DNA of 64,000 bases from Actinomadura atramentaria DSM 43919 (GCF_000381885.1 NZ_KB907211.1:539366-603365), one strand, 5' to 3'. Positions 1-9,726 are shown, numbered from the stretch's first letter. Program-made: numbers and translations. The notes: generated from the sequence alone by a model not told the origin.

Positions 1-226
1 CTTGTTTATCCAGGTGAGATGCAAACCGGACAAACGGGAATAAATCACCGCAAACATGATCAAAGATGGCAAAGTATGGAATGCTCAGACTTCGGGTTGG
101 TCGTTGGGATTACTCTGTGCTCCAATGACCCACGCCCCAGAGGTTTCAGGGGTCACGGGCGCCGACGGGCCGGGCACCTCGCGATCCCCCCGCCAGCCCG
201 CATGCCATGAGAGGTGATGGAGGGAA
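1..226. promoter_or_regulatory. AT-richer upstream region of the conservon operon
   Basis: No gene is supported here. The first 130 bases are clearly lower in GC than the rest of the window, which is typical of a promoter region. Purine-rich GAGG (211-214) and GGAGGG (219-224) tracts precede the GTG chosen as the first start. I could not assign an unambiguous -10/-35 pair. Confidence 0.4.
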
Positions 227-3200
227 GTGCAACCGGCCACGGAACGGGACCGGACTCCCGGCCCCGATGCGGAATCCCTCCGCAAGAACGGTCACGACCA
301 GCGGGAACAGCTCCCGCGCAGGCGCGGGCTCCGGCTCGCCGACCGGCGCGTCGCCACCCGTCTGGTCATCCTGATCCTGATCCCCGGAGCGGTCGCCGGC
401 ATCCTCGCCGGACTGCGTCTGCGGGACTCGGTCAGCGAGGCTTCCGTATACACGCGCATCGAACGGATGGCTACGCTCGGTGACAAGACGGCGGCGTTCG
501 TCCAGGAACTGGAGGACGAGCGCGACCTGACCGTCGAGTACCTCGGGCTCTCCCGCCACCAGCGCGCCGCCAAGCTCGACGCCCTGCACGACCAGCAGCG
601 CGACACCGACCGCGCCGCCGCCGCGGCCCGCTCCGCGCTCGGCGCGGTCGACGCAGCCGACTACTCCGACCAGGTGCAGGCCAAGCTGCGCGACGTCCGG
701 TACCGGCTCGACACGCTCGGGACGATCCGCAAGCTGTCCGGCCCGACCAGCGAGTCCGAGGCGGTGACCCTCGACGTCTACAGCCAGTTCATCGGCTCCC
801 TGGTGGACCTGGACGACCTGATCGCGCAGGGCAGCCCGGACGCGGCGCTCACCGAGAACACGCGTGCGTTCGCGGCGCTGGCCCGCGCCAAGGACTACGC
901 GTCCCAGGAGCGCGCCCGGCTGGAGGTCGCCATCCTCGCCGGCCGGTTCGCCACCCCGGCGGACCGCGAGCGGCTGCAGACCCTGCGCTCCCAGCAGGAC
1001 AGCCAGATCGCGGTGTTCCGCACGGCGGCGTCCACCGACGAGCGCCAGCGCTACGAGGACGTCGTCACCGGCTCCGACATCGGCCAGGTCGAGCTGATCT
1101 ACCAGCAGGCGCTGATCCGCTCCGACTCGTCCCCGGCGCTGTCGGTGCGGCCGCTGCGCCCGCACGACGCGGCCCAGTGGACGAAGGCGAGCGGCACCCG
1201 CATCGACCAGATGCGCACCGCCGAGCGCGAGCTGGCCGTCGGCATCGTGACGAGCGCCCACGACCTCAAGCAGGACGCCTGGCGCAAGGCCGTCATCGAC
1301 GCGGCGGTGCTGGTCGTCGGGCTGCTGCTCGCCGCGCTGTTCACCGTGGTGGTGGCGCGCTCGCTGGTCCGCCCGCTGCGGCGGCTGCAGGTCGGCGCGC
1401 TGGAGGTGGCCGACAACCGGCTGCCCAGCCTGGTCGACCGGCTCCGCGACCCCGGCGCGGCCAGCGGCGGCATCGAGGTCGAGCCGATCGACGTCCACTC
1501 CGCGGACGAGATCGGGCAGGTCGCGCGGGCCTTCGACGAGGTTCACCGGGAGGCCGTCCGGCTCGCCGCCGACGAGGCCGTCCTGCGCGGCAACATCAAC
1601 GCGATGTTCGTCAACCTTTCACGCCGCAGCCAGACGCTCATCGAGCGCCAGCTCCAGCTCATCGAGGAACTGGAGCACAGCGAGCGCGACGAGGAGCAGC
1701 TCGCCAACCTGTTCCGGCTGGACCACCTCGCCACCCGCATGCGCCGCAACTGCGAGAACCTGCTGGTCCTCGGCGGCCAGGACCAGGTCCGGCGGCGCAA
1801 CCGGCCGGTCCCGCTCATCGACGTCGTGCGCGCGTCCCTGTCGGAGGTCGAGCAGTACGAACGCGTCGCCCTGACGGTCCGCGCGGACATGACGGTCGCG
1901 GGCGCGGCGGTCAACGACCTCGTCCACCTGCTGGCCGAGCTGGTCGAGAACGCCACGACGTTCTCCGACAAGCGCACCAAGGTGACGATCTCCGGGCAGC
2001 AGCTCAGCGGCGGCGGCGCCCTGCTCCAGATCACCGACAACGGCGTGGGCATGCCCCCGGACGAGCTGGACGAGGCCAACCAGCGGCTCGCCAGCCCGCC
2101 GGTCATCGACTTCTCGGCGGCGCGCCGCATGGGCCTGTTCGTCGTCGGCCGCCTGGCGGTCCGGCACGGCATCCGGGTCGAGCTGCGCGCCGCGCAGGGC
2201 GGCGGGCTCACCGCGTTCGTCGTGCTGCCCGAGTCGGTCATCGGCGGGACGGCGGGCGGCGGCGTCGGGTCGCGCGGATTCGCGCCCGGCCTCGGCGCGG
2301 CCGAGCCCGTCCCGGCGGTCGCGGCCCCCGACTCCCCGGCGCTGCTGGAGCGCGGGTTCGGCCAGGACCCGGCGCAGTCCGCGACGGGCGGGTTCCCGGT
2401 CGGCGGCCCGGTGGGCGGCCCGGTGGGGCAGGTCAACGGGTGGGGCCGGGGCACCGGCCCGCAGCAGGCGCTGCGGGGCGACACCGGGTCCTTCCCGGCG
2501 GTGCCCGCGCCGCGCGAGGAGCCCGGGCCGTTCCCGGCCGGACGCGGCGACACCGGTTCCTTCCCGGCCGTGCGCGGCGACACCGGTTCGTTCCCGGCCG
2601 TGCGCGGTGACACCGGTCCGTTCCCGGCGGTGCGCAGCGACACGGGGGCGTTCCCCTCGCTGGGCGACACCGGGTCGATCCCGGCGGTGCAGGACACCGG
2701 GTCGCTTCCGGCCGTCGGCGATGAGGAATCGAACACGGGTTCTACCACGGGCTCTACCACGGGCGGCTTCCCCGTCCCGCGCGCCGACACGGGCCCGCAG
2801 CCCGCGGTGCCCGCCGACGACCGGCCGCTGCCGGACCTGCCCGTCCGCACCCCGGGCGCGCAGCTCCCCGGCCGCCCGAACCAGGCCCTCGCGGGCGACG
2901 ACCTGTTCCGGCCCCCGGTGCGGTCCGCGGGCGAGCCCGTCCCGGCGGCCCCGCCGAACGCGCGGCCGCTGCCGCCCGGCGACCAGCCCGGGGACGAGCC
3001 GCCGCGCCGCCCCTTCACCTGGGAGAGCGGGCCGCTGCAGACGATGCCGGAGGACGAGCCGCCGCTCGCGCGGCCGCGCCCCGAACCGGCCCGCCCCCCG
3101 GCGGCGCCCCCCGCACAGCCCCCCGCCGCGCCCCCCGTCCTGTCCCGCCACAAGTCGCCCATCTTCGACGCGATGCGCTCGGAGTGGTTCGAGCGCGGCG

Positions 3201-3580
3201 GCGACGACGGCCAGCGCGACCCGGTGCGCGGCTGGGAGTCCCCGGCCGACGCCGGGTTCCAGGCCGCCGAGTCCGCGCGCAAGCCCGTCCAGGGGGAGCG
3301 GACCCGCGTGGGCCTGCCCAAGCGGGTGCCCGGCCAGAACCGGGTGCCCGGGGCGGTGCGCGGCGCGGGCCGGCAGGGTCAGCAGGGGCAGCCGACCCCC
3401 GGCGCGCCCGCGCCGGGACCGCAGCGGGAGCATGGCATCTCCGCGGACGCCGTCCGCGACCGGTTCTCCGGGCTGCAGCGCGGTGTGCGCCGCGGCCGGC
3501 AGGAGATCGGCGGCGGCCCGGCGGACGGCGACAACGAGGGACCGTCGCGACGCGACGGAGAGACAGGAGGCTCCCGGTGA
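227..3580 (+). CDS. cvnA: Conservon sensor histidine kinase (nitrate/nitrite-sensor type), CvnA-like
   Basis: This is a 1117-residue membrane kinase. A transmembrane helix lies at about residues 44-62, followed by a long helical extracytoplasmic sensing domain, a second helix at about 355-378 and a HAMP-like linker. A phospho-acceptor region (FRLDHLATRMRRN) precedes a GHKL ATPase core, with the N box at ELVENATTFSD (about 570) and the G1 box at DNGVGM (about 604). The last 450 residues are a Pro/Gly/Thr-rich tail with repeated TGSFPAV-type units, probably disordered. The gene heads a four-gene operon and its stop overlaps the next start (GTGA). Conservons in Streptomyces form a membrane complex likened to eukaryotic GPCR systems. 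The GTG start follows GGAGGG closely; a start slightly downstream cannot be excluded. Confidence 0.9.
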   Translation: MQPATERDRTPGPDAESLRKNGHDQREQLPRRRGLRLADRRVATRLVILILIPGAVAGILAGLRLRDSVSEASVYTRIERMATLGDKTAAFVQELEDERDLTVEYLGLSRHQRAAKLDALHDQQRDTDRAAAAARSALGAVDAADYSDQVQAKLRDVRYRLDTLGTIRKLSGPTSESEAVTLDVYSQFIGSLVDLDDLIAQGSPDAALTENTRAFAALARAKDYASQERARLEVAILAGRFATPADRERLQTLRSQQDSQIAVFRTAASTDERQRYEDVVTGSDIGQVELIYQQALIRSDSSPALSVRPLRPHDAAQWTKASGTRIDQMRTAERELAVGIVTSAHDLKQDAWRKAVIDAAVLVVGLLLAALFTVVVARSLVRPLRRLQVGALEVADNRLPSLVDRLRDPGAASGGIEVEPIDVHSADEIGQVARAFDEVHREAVRLAADEAVLRGNINAMFVNLSRRSQTLIERQLQLIEELEHSERDEEQLANLFRLDHLATRMRRNCENLLVLGGQDQVRRRNRPVPLIDVVRASLSEVEQYERVALTVRADMTVAGAAVNDLVHLLAELVENATTFSDKRTKVTISGQQLSGGGALLQITDNGVGMPPDELDEANQRLASPPVIDFSAARRMGLFVVGRLAVRHGIRVELRAAQGGGLTAFVVLPESVIGGTAGGGVGSRGFAPGLGAAEPVPAVAAPDSPALLERGFGQDPAQSATGGFPVGGPVGGPVGQVNGWGRGTGPQQALRGDTGSFPAVPAPREEPGPFPAGRGDTGSFPAVRGDTGSFPAVRGDTGPFPAVRSDTGAFPSLGDTGSIPAVQDTGSLPAVGDEESNTGSTTGSTTGGFPVPRADTGPQPAVPADDRPLPDLPVRTPGAQLPGRPNQALAGDDLFRPPVRSAGEPVPAAPPNARPLPPGDQPGDEPPRRPFTWESGPLQTMPEDEPPLARPRPEPARPPAAPPAQPPAAPPVLSRHKSPIFDAMRSEWFERGGDDGQRDPVRGWESPADAGFQAAESARKPVQGERTRVGLPKRVPGQNRVPGAVRGAGRQGQQGQPTPGAPAPGPQREHGISADAVRDRFSGLQRGVRRGRQEIGGGPADGDNEGPSRRDGETGGSR
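2543..2632 (+). repeat. 30-nt tandem repeats in the kinase tail
   Basis: About three near-identical 30-nt units encode RGDTGSFPAV-type decapeptides. More degenerate copies lie on both sides (about 2478-2720), including short TGSTTGSTTG units near 2740. All are in frame, so they lengthen the disordered tail without breaking the gene. Confidence 0.8.
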
Positions 3581-4023
3581 GCGGGCAGGATCTCAACTGG
3601 CTGGTGACGAATTTCGCGGACCGTGTTCCGAAGGTCGCGCACGCCGTGGTGGTGTCCTCCGACGGGCTCCCGATGGCCTACTCGGCGGGCTTCCCGCCGG
3701 AGCGGGCCGACCAGCTCTCGGCCATCGCGTCGGGGCTGATGAGCCTCACGCAGGGCGCCGCGAAGATCTTCGAGGCGGGCGGGGTGAACCAGACCGTCGT
3801 CGAGATGGACCGCGGCCTGCTGCTCGTCATGTCGATCGCCAACGGCGCGGTGTTCGCCGTCCTGGCGGCCCCCGACTGCGACCTCGGCCTCGTCGCCTAC
3901 GAGATGACGCTGCTGGTGGAACGGGTGGGCCGCGCGCTCACCCCGGCGCTGCGGGGCACCGACCCGTCCGCCTACGGCGGCGGCCAGGTGCCCGAGATGG
4001 GCGCCGGCCCGGCCCGGTACTGA
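3577..4023 (+). CDS. cvnB: Roadblock/LC7 domain protein, CvnB-like
   Basis: This is a 148-residue cytoplasmic protein of the roadblock/LC7 (MglB-like) family, which acts as a partner of small GTPases. The fold is recognised from the N-terminal LNWLVTNFADRVPKVAHAVV segment, the DGLPMAYS strand and the ASGLMSLTQGAAKIFEAG helix. The GTG start overlaps the kinase stop and has a good AGGAGG site at 3566-3571, so the gene is translationally coupled. In conservons this protein is the likely GTPase-activating or scaffolding partner of the GTPase encoded two genes downstream. Function is assigned by family and gene order. Confidence 0.92.
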   Translation: MSGQDLNWLVTNFADRVPKVAHAVVVSSDGLPMAYSAGFPPERADQLSAIASGLMSLTQGAAKIFEAGGVNQTVVEMDRGLLLVMSIANGAVFAVLAAPDCDLGLVAYEMTLLVERVGRALTPALRGTDPSAYGGGQVPEMGAGPARY

Positions 4024-4052
4024 GACTGGACCGACCGACGGAGGTCAGTGCA

Positions 4053-4472
4053 ATGGATCATGGCGGCCCCTACCGGCCCGGCCCGGCCGGGCGGCCGGGC
4101 GCGCACCGCGACCCGCGACCGGGCGCGGACGACGACGGGAGCTCCCTGGTACGCCCCTACGCGGTGACCGGGGGACGGACCCGGCCGCGCTACGACCTGG
4201 CGGTCGAGGCGCTGGTCACGGCCGCGCCCTACCCGCCGCGCGACGTCGCGGTGCTCACGCCCGAGTACCGGGCGATCATGGATCTGTGCCGGTCGGCGCG
4301 GTCGGTGGCCGAGGTGTCGGCGCTGCTGCGGCTGCCGCTCGGGGTCGCCCGGGTCCTCGTGGCGGACATGGCCGTCGAGGGGCTGCTGCGGCTGCACCAG
4401 TCGCGTCCCGCCGGTGCGCAGCCGGACGTCCGGCTGCTGGAAAGGGTGCTCAGTGGACTTCGCAAGCTCTGA
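4053..4472 (+). CDS. cvnC: DUF742 protein, CvnC-like
   Basis: This 139-residue protein has the DUF742 signature: the N-terminal LVRPYAVTGGRTRP segment, then a central winged-helix-like region (YRAIMDLCRSARSVAEVSALL) and a C-terminal VLVADMAVEGLLRLH. DUF742 proteins are invariant members of actinomycete conservons, and their biochemical role is not settled. The ATG has a GGAGG site at 4040-4044. The 3' end overlaps the GTPase start by about 20 bases, so expression is coupled. Identity rests on both sequence and operon position. Confidence 0.92.
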   Translation: MDHGGPYRPGPAGRPGAHRDPRPGADDDGSSLVRPYAVTGGRTRPRYDLAVEALVTAAPYPPRDVAVLTPEYRAIMDLCRSARSVAEVSALLRLPLGVARVLVADMAVEGLLRLHQSRPAGAQPDVRLLERVLSGLRKL

Positions 4473-5106
4473 CCGGCCGCCGGCCGGACCGCCGCCCGGC
4501 GCGGAGCCGGAGCTGACCTCCGTCAAGATCGTCGTCGGCGGCGGCTTCGGCGTCGGGAAGACGACGTTCGTCGGGTCGGTGTCGGAGATCATGCCGCTCA
4601 CGACGGAGGCGGTCATGACGGCCGCGAGCGCCGGGGTGGACGACCTGTCGGCCGTCCCCGACAAGACGACCACGACGGTCGCGATGGACTTCGGCCGCGT
4701 GTCGCTGGACCGCGAGCTGATCCTGTACCTGTTCGGGACGCCGGGCCAGCACCGCTTCTGGTTCATGTGGGACGACCTGGTGCGCGGCGCGATCGGCGCG
4801 GTCGTACTGGTGGACACCCGCCGCCTGGAGGACTGCTTCGCGGCGGTGGACTACTTCGAGGAGCTGGGTCTGCCGTTCGTCGTGGGCGTCAACGGGTTCA
4901 ACGGCGAGTTCCAGTACGCGGTGGACGACATCCGCGAGGCGCTGTCGATCCGCGCGCACGTGCCGATCCTGCAGTGCGACGCGCGCAGCCGCGAGTCGAC
5001 CAAGCAGGTGCTGATCACGCTCGTCCAGCACGCGCTGACCGTCCACTCGGCGGGCGGCACGGGTCCGCAGGCGCAGCCGGGCAGCGTGTCGCCGAGCTGG
5101 AGCTAG
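4453..5106 (+). CDS. cvnD: Conservon GTP/ATP-binding protein, CvnD-like
   Basis: This is a 217-residue small GTPase of the bacterial MglA/Ras-like type found in conservons. The P-loop GGGFGVGKTT is at residues 29-38. A conserved TTTVAMDFGR segment corresponds to switch I, FGTPGQHRFW corresponds to the G3 region, and VGVNGFNG takes the place of NKxD. The GTG at 4453 was chosen because residues before it are not conserved and AAAGGG lies just upstream. It overlaps the DUF742 gene. The operon lacks the cytochrome P450 gene that follows some conservons; the next gene is an unrelated hydrolase with its own promoter region. Confidence 0.92.
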   Translation: MDFASSDRPPAGPPPGAEPELTSVKIVVGGGFGVGKTTFVGSVSEIMPLTTEAVMTAASAGVDDLSAVPDKTTTTVAMDFGRVSLDRELILYLFGTPGQHRFWFMWDDLVRGAIGAVVLVDTRRLEDCFAAVDYFEELGLPFVVGVNGFNGEFQYAVDDIREALSIRAHVPILQCDARSRESTKQVLITLVQHALTVHSAGGTGPQAQPGSVSPSWS

Positions 5107-5190
5107 ATTCCCGGGTTACGGTCGCGTAAGGATGTGTGCAGACTGCATCATTGTGTCGGAAGTGACTGGAATCCGGCCGAGGGGCACGTC

Positions 5191-5967
5191 ATGGGGGACG
5201 CACAGAACTGGACCTACGTCGCGATCGGCGACAGCTTCACCGAGGGCCTGAACGACCCGGACCCCGGCGGCGAGCCGGACCGGTTCCGCGGCTGGGCCGA
5301 CCGGCTCGCCGAGCACCTCGCCGCCGCGCGGCCCGGCCTGCGGTACGCCAACCTCGCGGTGCGCGGCAAGCTGGTCCGGCAGATCGTGGACGACCAGGTC
5401 CCGCAGGCCGTCGCGCTGGAGCCCGACCTGGTGACGTTCTGCGCGGGCGGCAACGACATGATCCGGCCCGGCGCGGACCCGGACGCGCTCGCCGTCGTCT
5501 TCGACGGCGCCGTCCGGCGGCTGCGCGCGACCGGCGCGCGGGTCGTGATCTTCACCGGGTTCGACACCGGCAAGCTGCGCGCGGGCTCCCGCATCCGCGG
5601 CAAGGCCGCGACGTACAACATGCACCTGCGGGCCATCGCGGACCGGCGCGGCTGCACCGTCGTGGACCTGTGGTCGGCGTCGGCGTTCCACGACCCGCGC
5701 GCCTGGTACGAGGACCGCCTGCACCTGTCGCCCGAGGGCCACCGAAGGATGGCGCTGCGGGTGGCCGAGGCGATCGGGCTTGAGGTCGAGGGGAGCTGGC
5801 GCGAGCCGTGGCCCGAGCCCGCCGACGCCGCCGACTGGATCGCCCAGCGCCGCGAGGACCTGCACTGGGCGCGGACGTACCTGCTGCCGTGGATCGGCCG
5901 CCGCGCGACCGGCCGGTCGTCCGGCGACGGGCGCGGCCCCAAGCGCCCGACGGCGCTGCCGCTGTGA
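5191..5967 (+). CDS. SGNH/GDSL-family hydrolase
   Basis: The 258-residue protein has all the SGNH blocks: GDSFTEG with nucleophile Ser15, an oxyanion glycine, GGND in block III, and DRLHLSPEGH with the catalytic Asp and His. No signal peptide or membrane helix is seen, so it is probably cytoplasmic. Members cleave acyl or acetyl esters; the substrate cannot be read from sequence. The start was placed at ATG 5191 behind GAGGGG (5179-5184), because upstream residues are not conserved. It stands alone and is followed by a strong hairpin terminator. Confidence 0.88.
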   Translation: MGDAQNWTYVAIGDSFTEGLNDPDPGGEPDRFRGWADRLAEHLAAARPGLRYANLAVRGKLVRQIVDDQVPQAVALEPDLVTFCAGGNDMIRPGADPDALAVVFDGAVRRLRATGARVVIFTGFDTGKLRAGSRIRGKAATYNMHLRAIADRRGCTVVDLWSASAFHDPRAWYEDRLHLSPEGHRRMALRVAEAIGLEVEGSWREPWPEPADAADWIAQRREDLHWARTYLLPWIGRRATGRSSGDGRGPKRPTALPL

Positions 5968-5973
5968 CCCGCT

Positions 5974-6008
5974 CCGGCTGAGGGCGCGTGTTCCCGCGCC
6001 CTCACCGG
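5974..6008 (+). terminator. Hairpin terminator after the SGNH hydrolase
   Basis: A perfect 10-bp stem (TGAGGGCGCG paired with CGCGCCCTCA) has a 6-base loop and a further CCGG/CCGG extension. There is no U-tract, as is common in high-GC actinomycetes. Confidence 0.75.
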
Positions 6009-6180
6009 AGGGTCAGCGCGTCCTCGCCTGCGGGAACCTTCCATCGCGACGATTGCGGATAAAACGTCGCAACCCTGCGCGTGCGCGCATTCGGCGGGGA
6101 TGTGTCCCGTCGCGCAGGGTCGTAACCTGCTCACCAGAAACCTACGTACTGCGGCCCCAGCACGCAAAGGATCTCCTCTG

Positions 6181-9100
6181 GTGAGCGCTCCCCGGTTGCC
6201 CGACCACCTCGCTCCGCTCCTCACCGACGAGCCCGTCCTCGACGTGTACGCGTACGGGCCGTGGCGCGTGCCGGACGGGCTGTACGAGGAGCTGCGCGAG
6301 CGCATCCTGGCCTACAACGGCGACCCGCGCGCCCGCCGGCTGACCCGCTCCCTGCGCGAGGTGTACGCGCCCGGCACCTCGGCGGCCGGGGCCGAGGCGT
6401 GGTCGCTGCTGACGTTCCTGCTCGGCGCGGCCGCCGTGCGCGGCGGCTCGCGCGGCGACGTCGACTACGAGCTGCTGTCCGGGCTGCTGGCCGCGCCCGA
6501 GCCGCCCGTCCGCGACGCCGTCGCCTGGTTCACCCAGGGCGGCCGGTGGCGGCCCCCCGGCCTGTGGCTGCCCGAGCCCGCAGGCGACGACCCCGAGCTG
6601 CGCGCCGTCACCTTCGAGCTGGCCCGCGACGGCGTCGAGCTGTTCGCCGGGCTCGCGCCCGTCGAGGAGCGCCGCCGCGCGCTGCTGGCCGTCTTCGACC
6701 GGCGGCGCGCCGATCCCGCGCTGCGCGCCCGCGACCTGTCGGTCCCGCACGACCGGCTCGCCGACGAGTGGGCGGCCGGGCTGCCCGACGACGTCCTGGC
6801 GGTGCTGCCCGAGCTGGCCGGGCCGGTCGGCTACCTCGGCTGGGCCGTCGCGGGCCTGGCCGCCGCGCACGAGCGGCTGGTCGCCGCCGTCGGCGGGGAG
6901 CCGTTCGACGCGGTGCTCGCCCGCGTCCTGCTCGCCGCCGGAGCCGTCGAGGCCCCCGCCGAGCTCGCGCCCGCCGCGGGCACCGCCGCGCACGCCGCCG
7001 CCGCCGACCGGCTGCGCGCTCTGCGCGGCGGCTTCGTGCTGGAGCGCTGGCAGCGGGAGCTGCGCGGCTGGCTCGCGCGCGGGCTCGTCGCGGGCGAGGC
7101 CGACGCCTGCCGCGCCTGGCTCGACATGGGCACCCGCGTCATCGGCGCGCTGCAGGGCCTGCCGGACGCGGCCGCCGCGCCGCGCAGCCCGCTGCCCGTC
7201 CGCGCCTTCCAGGTGGACGTGCGGCGGCTGTTCGGGCACCGGCCCGTCGTCAACCCGCTGGCCGAGCGGCTGCGGGTGCCCGCGCCGCGCCGCGAGGCCC
7301 CGCCCGAGCCCGCCCCGATCGCCGCCCCCGACCCGACCGCCGGGGTGCTGGTCGGGCAGCCCGAGCTGGCCGCCGCGCTGCACGCCGCGCTGGCCGACCG
7401 GCTCGACGCCGACCGGCCGGTCCGGCTGCTGGTCGCCGGGCCCGAGGGCACCGGCAAGGGCACCGCCGCCGAGCTGCTGGAGCTCGCGCTGGTCGAGGCC
7501 GGGGCCGTCCGCGAGGCGCTGTGGATCTCCGACCAGGTGTTCGCCTCGCTCAGCGTCAGCGACGCCGTGCTGTGGTTGCAGGCGCGGGTCCGCGAGTGCG
7601 TCGAGAGCCGCCTGCTGCTCGTCGTGGACGACCTGGAGCGGCTCGCCGGGCACGAGCACTGCGGCCCCGCCGCCGTCGAGGAGCTGCGCTGCCTCATCGC
7701 CCGCTCGCCCGGCCTGGACGTCGTCGCGCTCTGCCGGCCCGAGGGCGACTCCCGGCTGTTCGACATCAACCCCGCGCTGGTCCGCGCGTTCCGCGCGACC
7801 CGCACCGTCGACTTCACCGAGGACAACTTCGCCGAGCTGTTCCGCCGCGCCGTCACCGCGCGCGGCGCGACCGTCGCGCCCGACGTCGCCCGCACCGCCG
7901 GGGTGCTGCTCAGCCGGACGCCGCCGCTGCTGAACCTGCGCGGGGCGCGGCTCGTCCAGCACCTGGCCGAGGAGTGCGCGCTGGCCGCGCGCGCCCGCAC
8001 CGGGGCGGTGCCGCCCGAGGTGAAGCTGGCGGACCTGCCGCAGCGGCTCGTCCCGGCCGGGGCGATCGAGTCCGACCCGCTCGCGGAGCTGGCCGCGTGC
8101 GTCGGGATCGAGCCGGTGAAGCGGGAGATCCACGCGCTCGTCGCCGAGACCCGCGCCGCGCGGATGCGCCGCGAGGCGGGCATGGGCATCGCCGAGCGCT
8201 CCCGGCACCTGGTGTTCGCGGGGAACCCCGGCACCGGCAAGACCAAGATCGCCCGCATCCTCGGCCGGATCTACGCCGACCTCGGCGTGCTGGCCAGCGG
8301 GCACCTCGTCGAGGTCGACCGGGCCGACCTGATCGGGGAGTACAGCAGCGAGAGCGCGCTGCGGGTGCGGCGGGCCGTGGAGCGGGCGGTCGGCGGGGTG
8401 CTGCTGCTGCGCGACGCGCACACGCTCGCGTCCGACGCGGGGCGCGGGCAGGAGCTGCTGGACGTGCTGCTCACCGCCGTCCAGGCGCACCGCAACGACC
8501 TCGTCGTCGTCCTCGCCGGGCCCGAGGCCGAGCTGAACGGGCTGCTGAAGTCCCATCCGGAGGTGTCCGCCCGGTTCGTCCGCACGCTGCGGTTCCCCGA
8601 CCTCACCGACGACGAGCTGGCCGAGCTGTTCGCCGCCCGCGCCGCAGACGGCGGGTTCGCCCTCGCGGACGGGGTCCTGGAGAAGGTCCGCGGCGTCGTG
8701 CGGGCCGCGCCCCGCGACCGCGGCCTGGCCAACGCGCGGCTGGCGATCAGCCTGCTGGACCGCGCGATAGCCCGGCAGGGCCGCCGCGTCCTGGCCGACG
8801 GGGTCGTGGACGAGACCGAGTCGCTGGACGAGATCCTGCTGGTGGACGTCCCCGACAGCCCCGCGCCCGTCCTGGAGAACGTCCCCGGCGACCCGTTCTC
8901 CGAGGTGGACCGGCTCATCGGCCTCCAGGCGATCAAGCAGGAGGTCGCCGCGCTCGTCGCCGAGGCCCGCGCCGAGCAGATGCGCCGCGACGCCGGGATA
9001 CCCCTCGGCACCCCGACCCGGCACATGGTCTTCGTCGGGAACCCCGGCACCGCCAAGACGACCATCGCGCGGCTCATCGCGGCGGTGTACGCCCGGCTCG

Positions 9101-9726
9101 GGCTGCTGTCGTCGGGGCACCTGGTGGAGGTCACGCGCGCCGACCTCGTCGCGGAGTACATCGGGCAGACCGCGCCGCGCGTCCGGGCCGCGGTGGACCG
9201 CGCGCTCGGCGGCGTCCTGTTCATCGACGAGGCGTACACGCTCGGCGCGGCGGGCGGCGACCGGCGCGACTTCGGGCACGAGGCCGTCGCGGAGCTGCTG
9301 CGGCTCATGGAGGAGCACCGCTCGGACCTCGTGGTGATCGTCGCGGGCTACGACACCGAGATGCAGACGTTCCTGGACTCCAACCCCGGCCTGGCCTCGC
9401 GGTTCCCGAAGGTGCTGCGGTTCCCGGACTACTCCCCGGCGGAGCTGGTCACCATCTTCGAGTCGATGGCGGCGGCGGCCGGGTTCACGCTGGCCGACGA
9501 CGTGCTGCCCGCCGTCCGGCGGCGCATCGCCGAGGAGCCGCGCGGGACGTCGTTCGGCAACGCCCGCTTCATCCGGAACCTGCTGGACGCGGCCGTCGCG
9601 CAGCAGGCCCGCCGGATCACCGGGGCGGACGCGCCGGACGCCGACGACGTGCGGCTCCTGGTCGCCGAGGACCTGCCCGCCGCGCCGCCCGCGTCCCGGA
9701 CGCGGGAGCTGGGCAACTACCTCTGA
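6181..9726 (+). CDS. Large AAA protein with three P-loop modules (CbxX/CfxQ type)
   Basis: The protein has 1181 residues. An N-terminal helical region of about 400 residues precedes three nucleotide-binding modules. The first has the P-loop GPEGTGKG near residue 420 and a Walker B-like LLLVVDDLE. The second is CbxX-like, with intact GNPGTGKT (near 681) but LLLRDAHTL where LFIDEAYTL is expected. The third is CbxX-like, with GNPGTAKT (near 952, Gly to Ala) but intact LFIDEAYTL. The two CbxX modules are therefore complementary in their defects. CbxX/EccA-type ATPases remodel or load protein complexes. Start GTG 6181 lies behind AAAGGA. The gene is single, with an LCP gene downstream. The target is unknown. 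Confidence 0.88.
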   Translation: MSAPRLPDHLAPLLTDEPVLDVYAYGPWRVPDGLYEELRERILAYNGDPRARRLTRSLREVYAPGTSAAGAEAWSLLTFLLGAAAVRGGSRGDVDYELLSGLLAAPEPPVRDAVAWFTQGGRWRPPGLWLPEPAGDDPELRAVTFELARDGVELFAGLAPVEERRRALLAVFDRRRADPALRARDLSVPHDRLADEWAAGLPDDVLAVLPELAGPVGYLGWAVAGLAAAHERLVAAVGGEPFDAVLARVLLAAGAVEAPAELAPAAGTAAHAAAADRLRALRGGFVLERWQRELRGWLARGLVAGEADACRAWLDMGTRVIGALQGLPDAAAAPRSPLPVRAFQVDVRRLFGHRPVVNPLAERLRVPAPRREAPPEPAPIAAPDPTAGVLVGQPELAAALHAALADRLDADRPVRLLVAGPEGTGKGTAAELLELALVEAGAVREALWISDQVFASLSVSDAVLWLQARVRECVESRLLLVVDDLERLAGHEHCGPAAVEELRCLIARSPGLDVVALCRPEGDSRLFDINPALVRAFRATRTVDFTEDNFAELFRRAVTARGATVAPDVARTAGVLLSRTPPLLNLRGARLVQHLAEECALAARARTGAVPPEVKLADLPQRLVPAGAIESDPLAELAACVGIEPVKREIHALVAETRAARMRREAGMGIAERSRHLVFAGNPGTGKTKIARILGRIYADLGVLASGHLVEVDRADLIGEYSSESALRVRRAVERAVGGVLLLRDAHTLASDAGRGQELLDVLLTAVQAHRNDLVVVLAGPEAELNGLLKSHPEVSARFVRTLRFPDLTDDELAELFAARAADGGFALADGVLEKVRGVVRAAPRDRGLANARLAISLLDRAIARQGRRVLADGVVDETESLDEILLVDVPDSPAPVLENVPGDPFSEVDRLIGLQAIKQEVAALVAEARAEQMRRDAGIPLGTPTRHMVFVGNPGTAKTTIARLIAAVYARLGLLSSGHLVEVTRADLVAEYIGQTAPRVRAAVDRALGGVLFIDEAYTLGAAGGDRRDFGHEAVAELLRLMEEHRSDLVVIVAGYDTEMQTFLDSNPGLASRFPKVLRFPDYSPAELVTIFESMAAAAGFTLADDVLPAVRRRIAEEPRGTSFGNARFIRNLLDAAVAQQARRITGADAPDADDVRLLVAEDLPAAPPASRTRELGNYL

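Noticed and set aside
227..2600. Long overlapping open frames in other frames of the kinase gene and most other large genes
   Set aside because: They are Arg/Ala/Pro/Gly-rich shadows created by high GC; the true frames have conserved domains and G/C-rich third positions.
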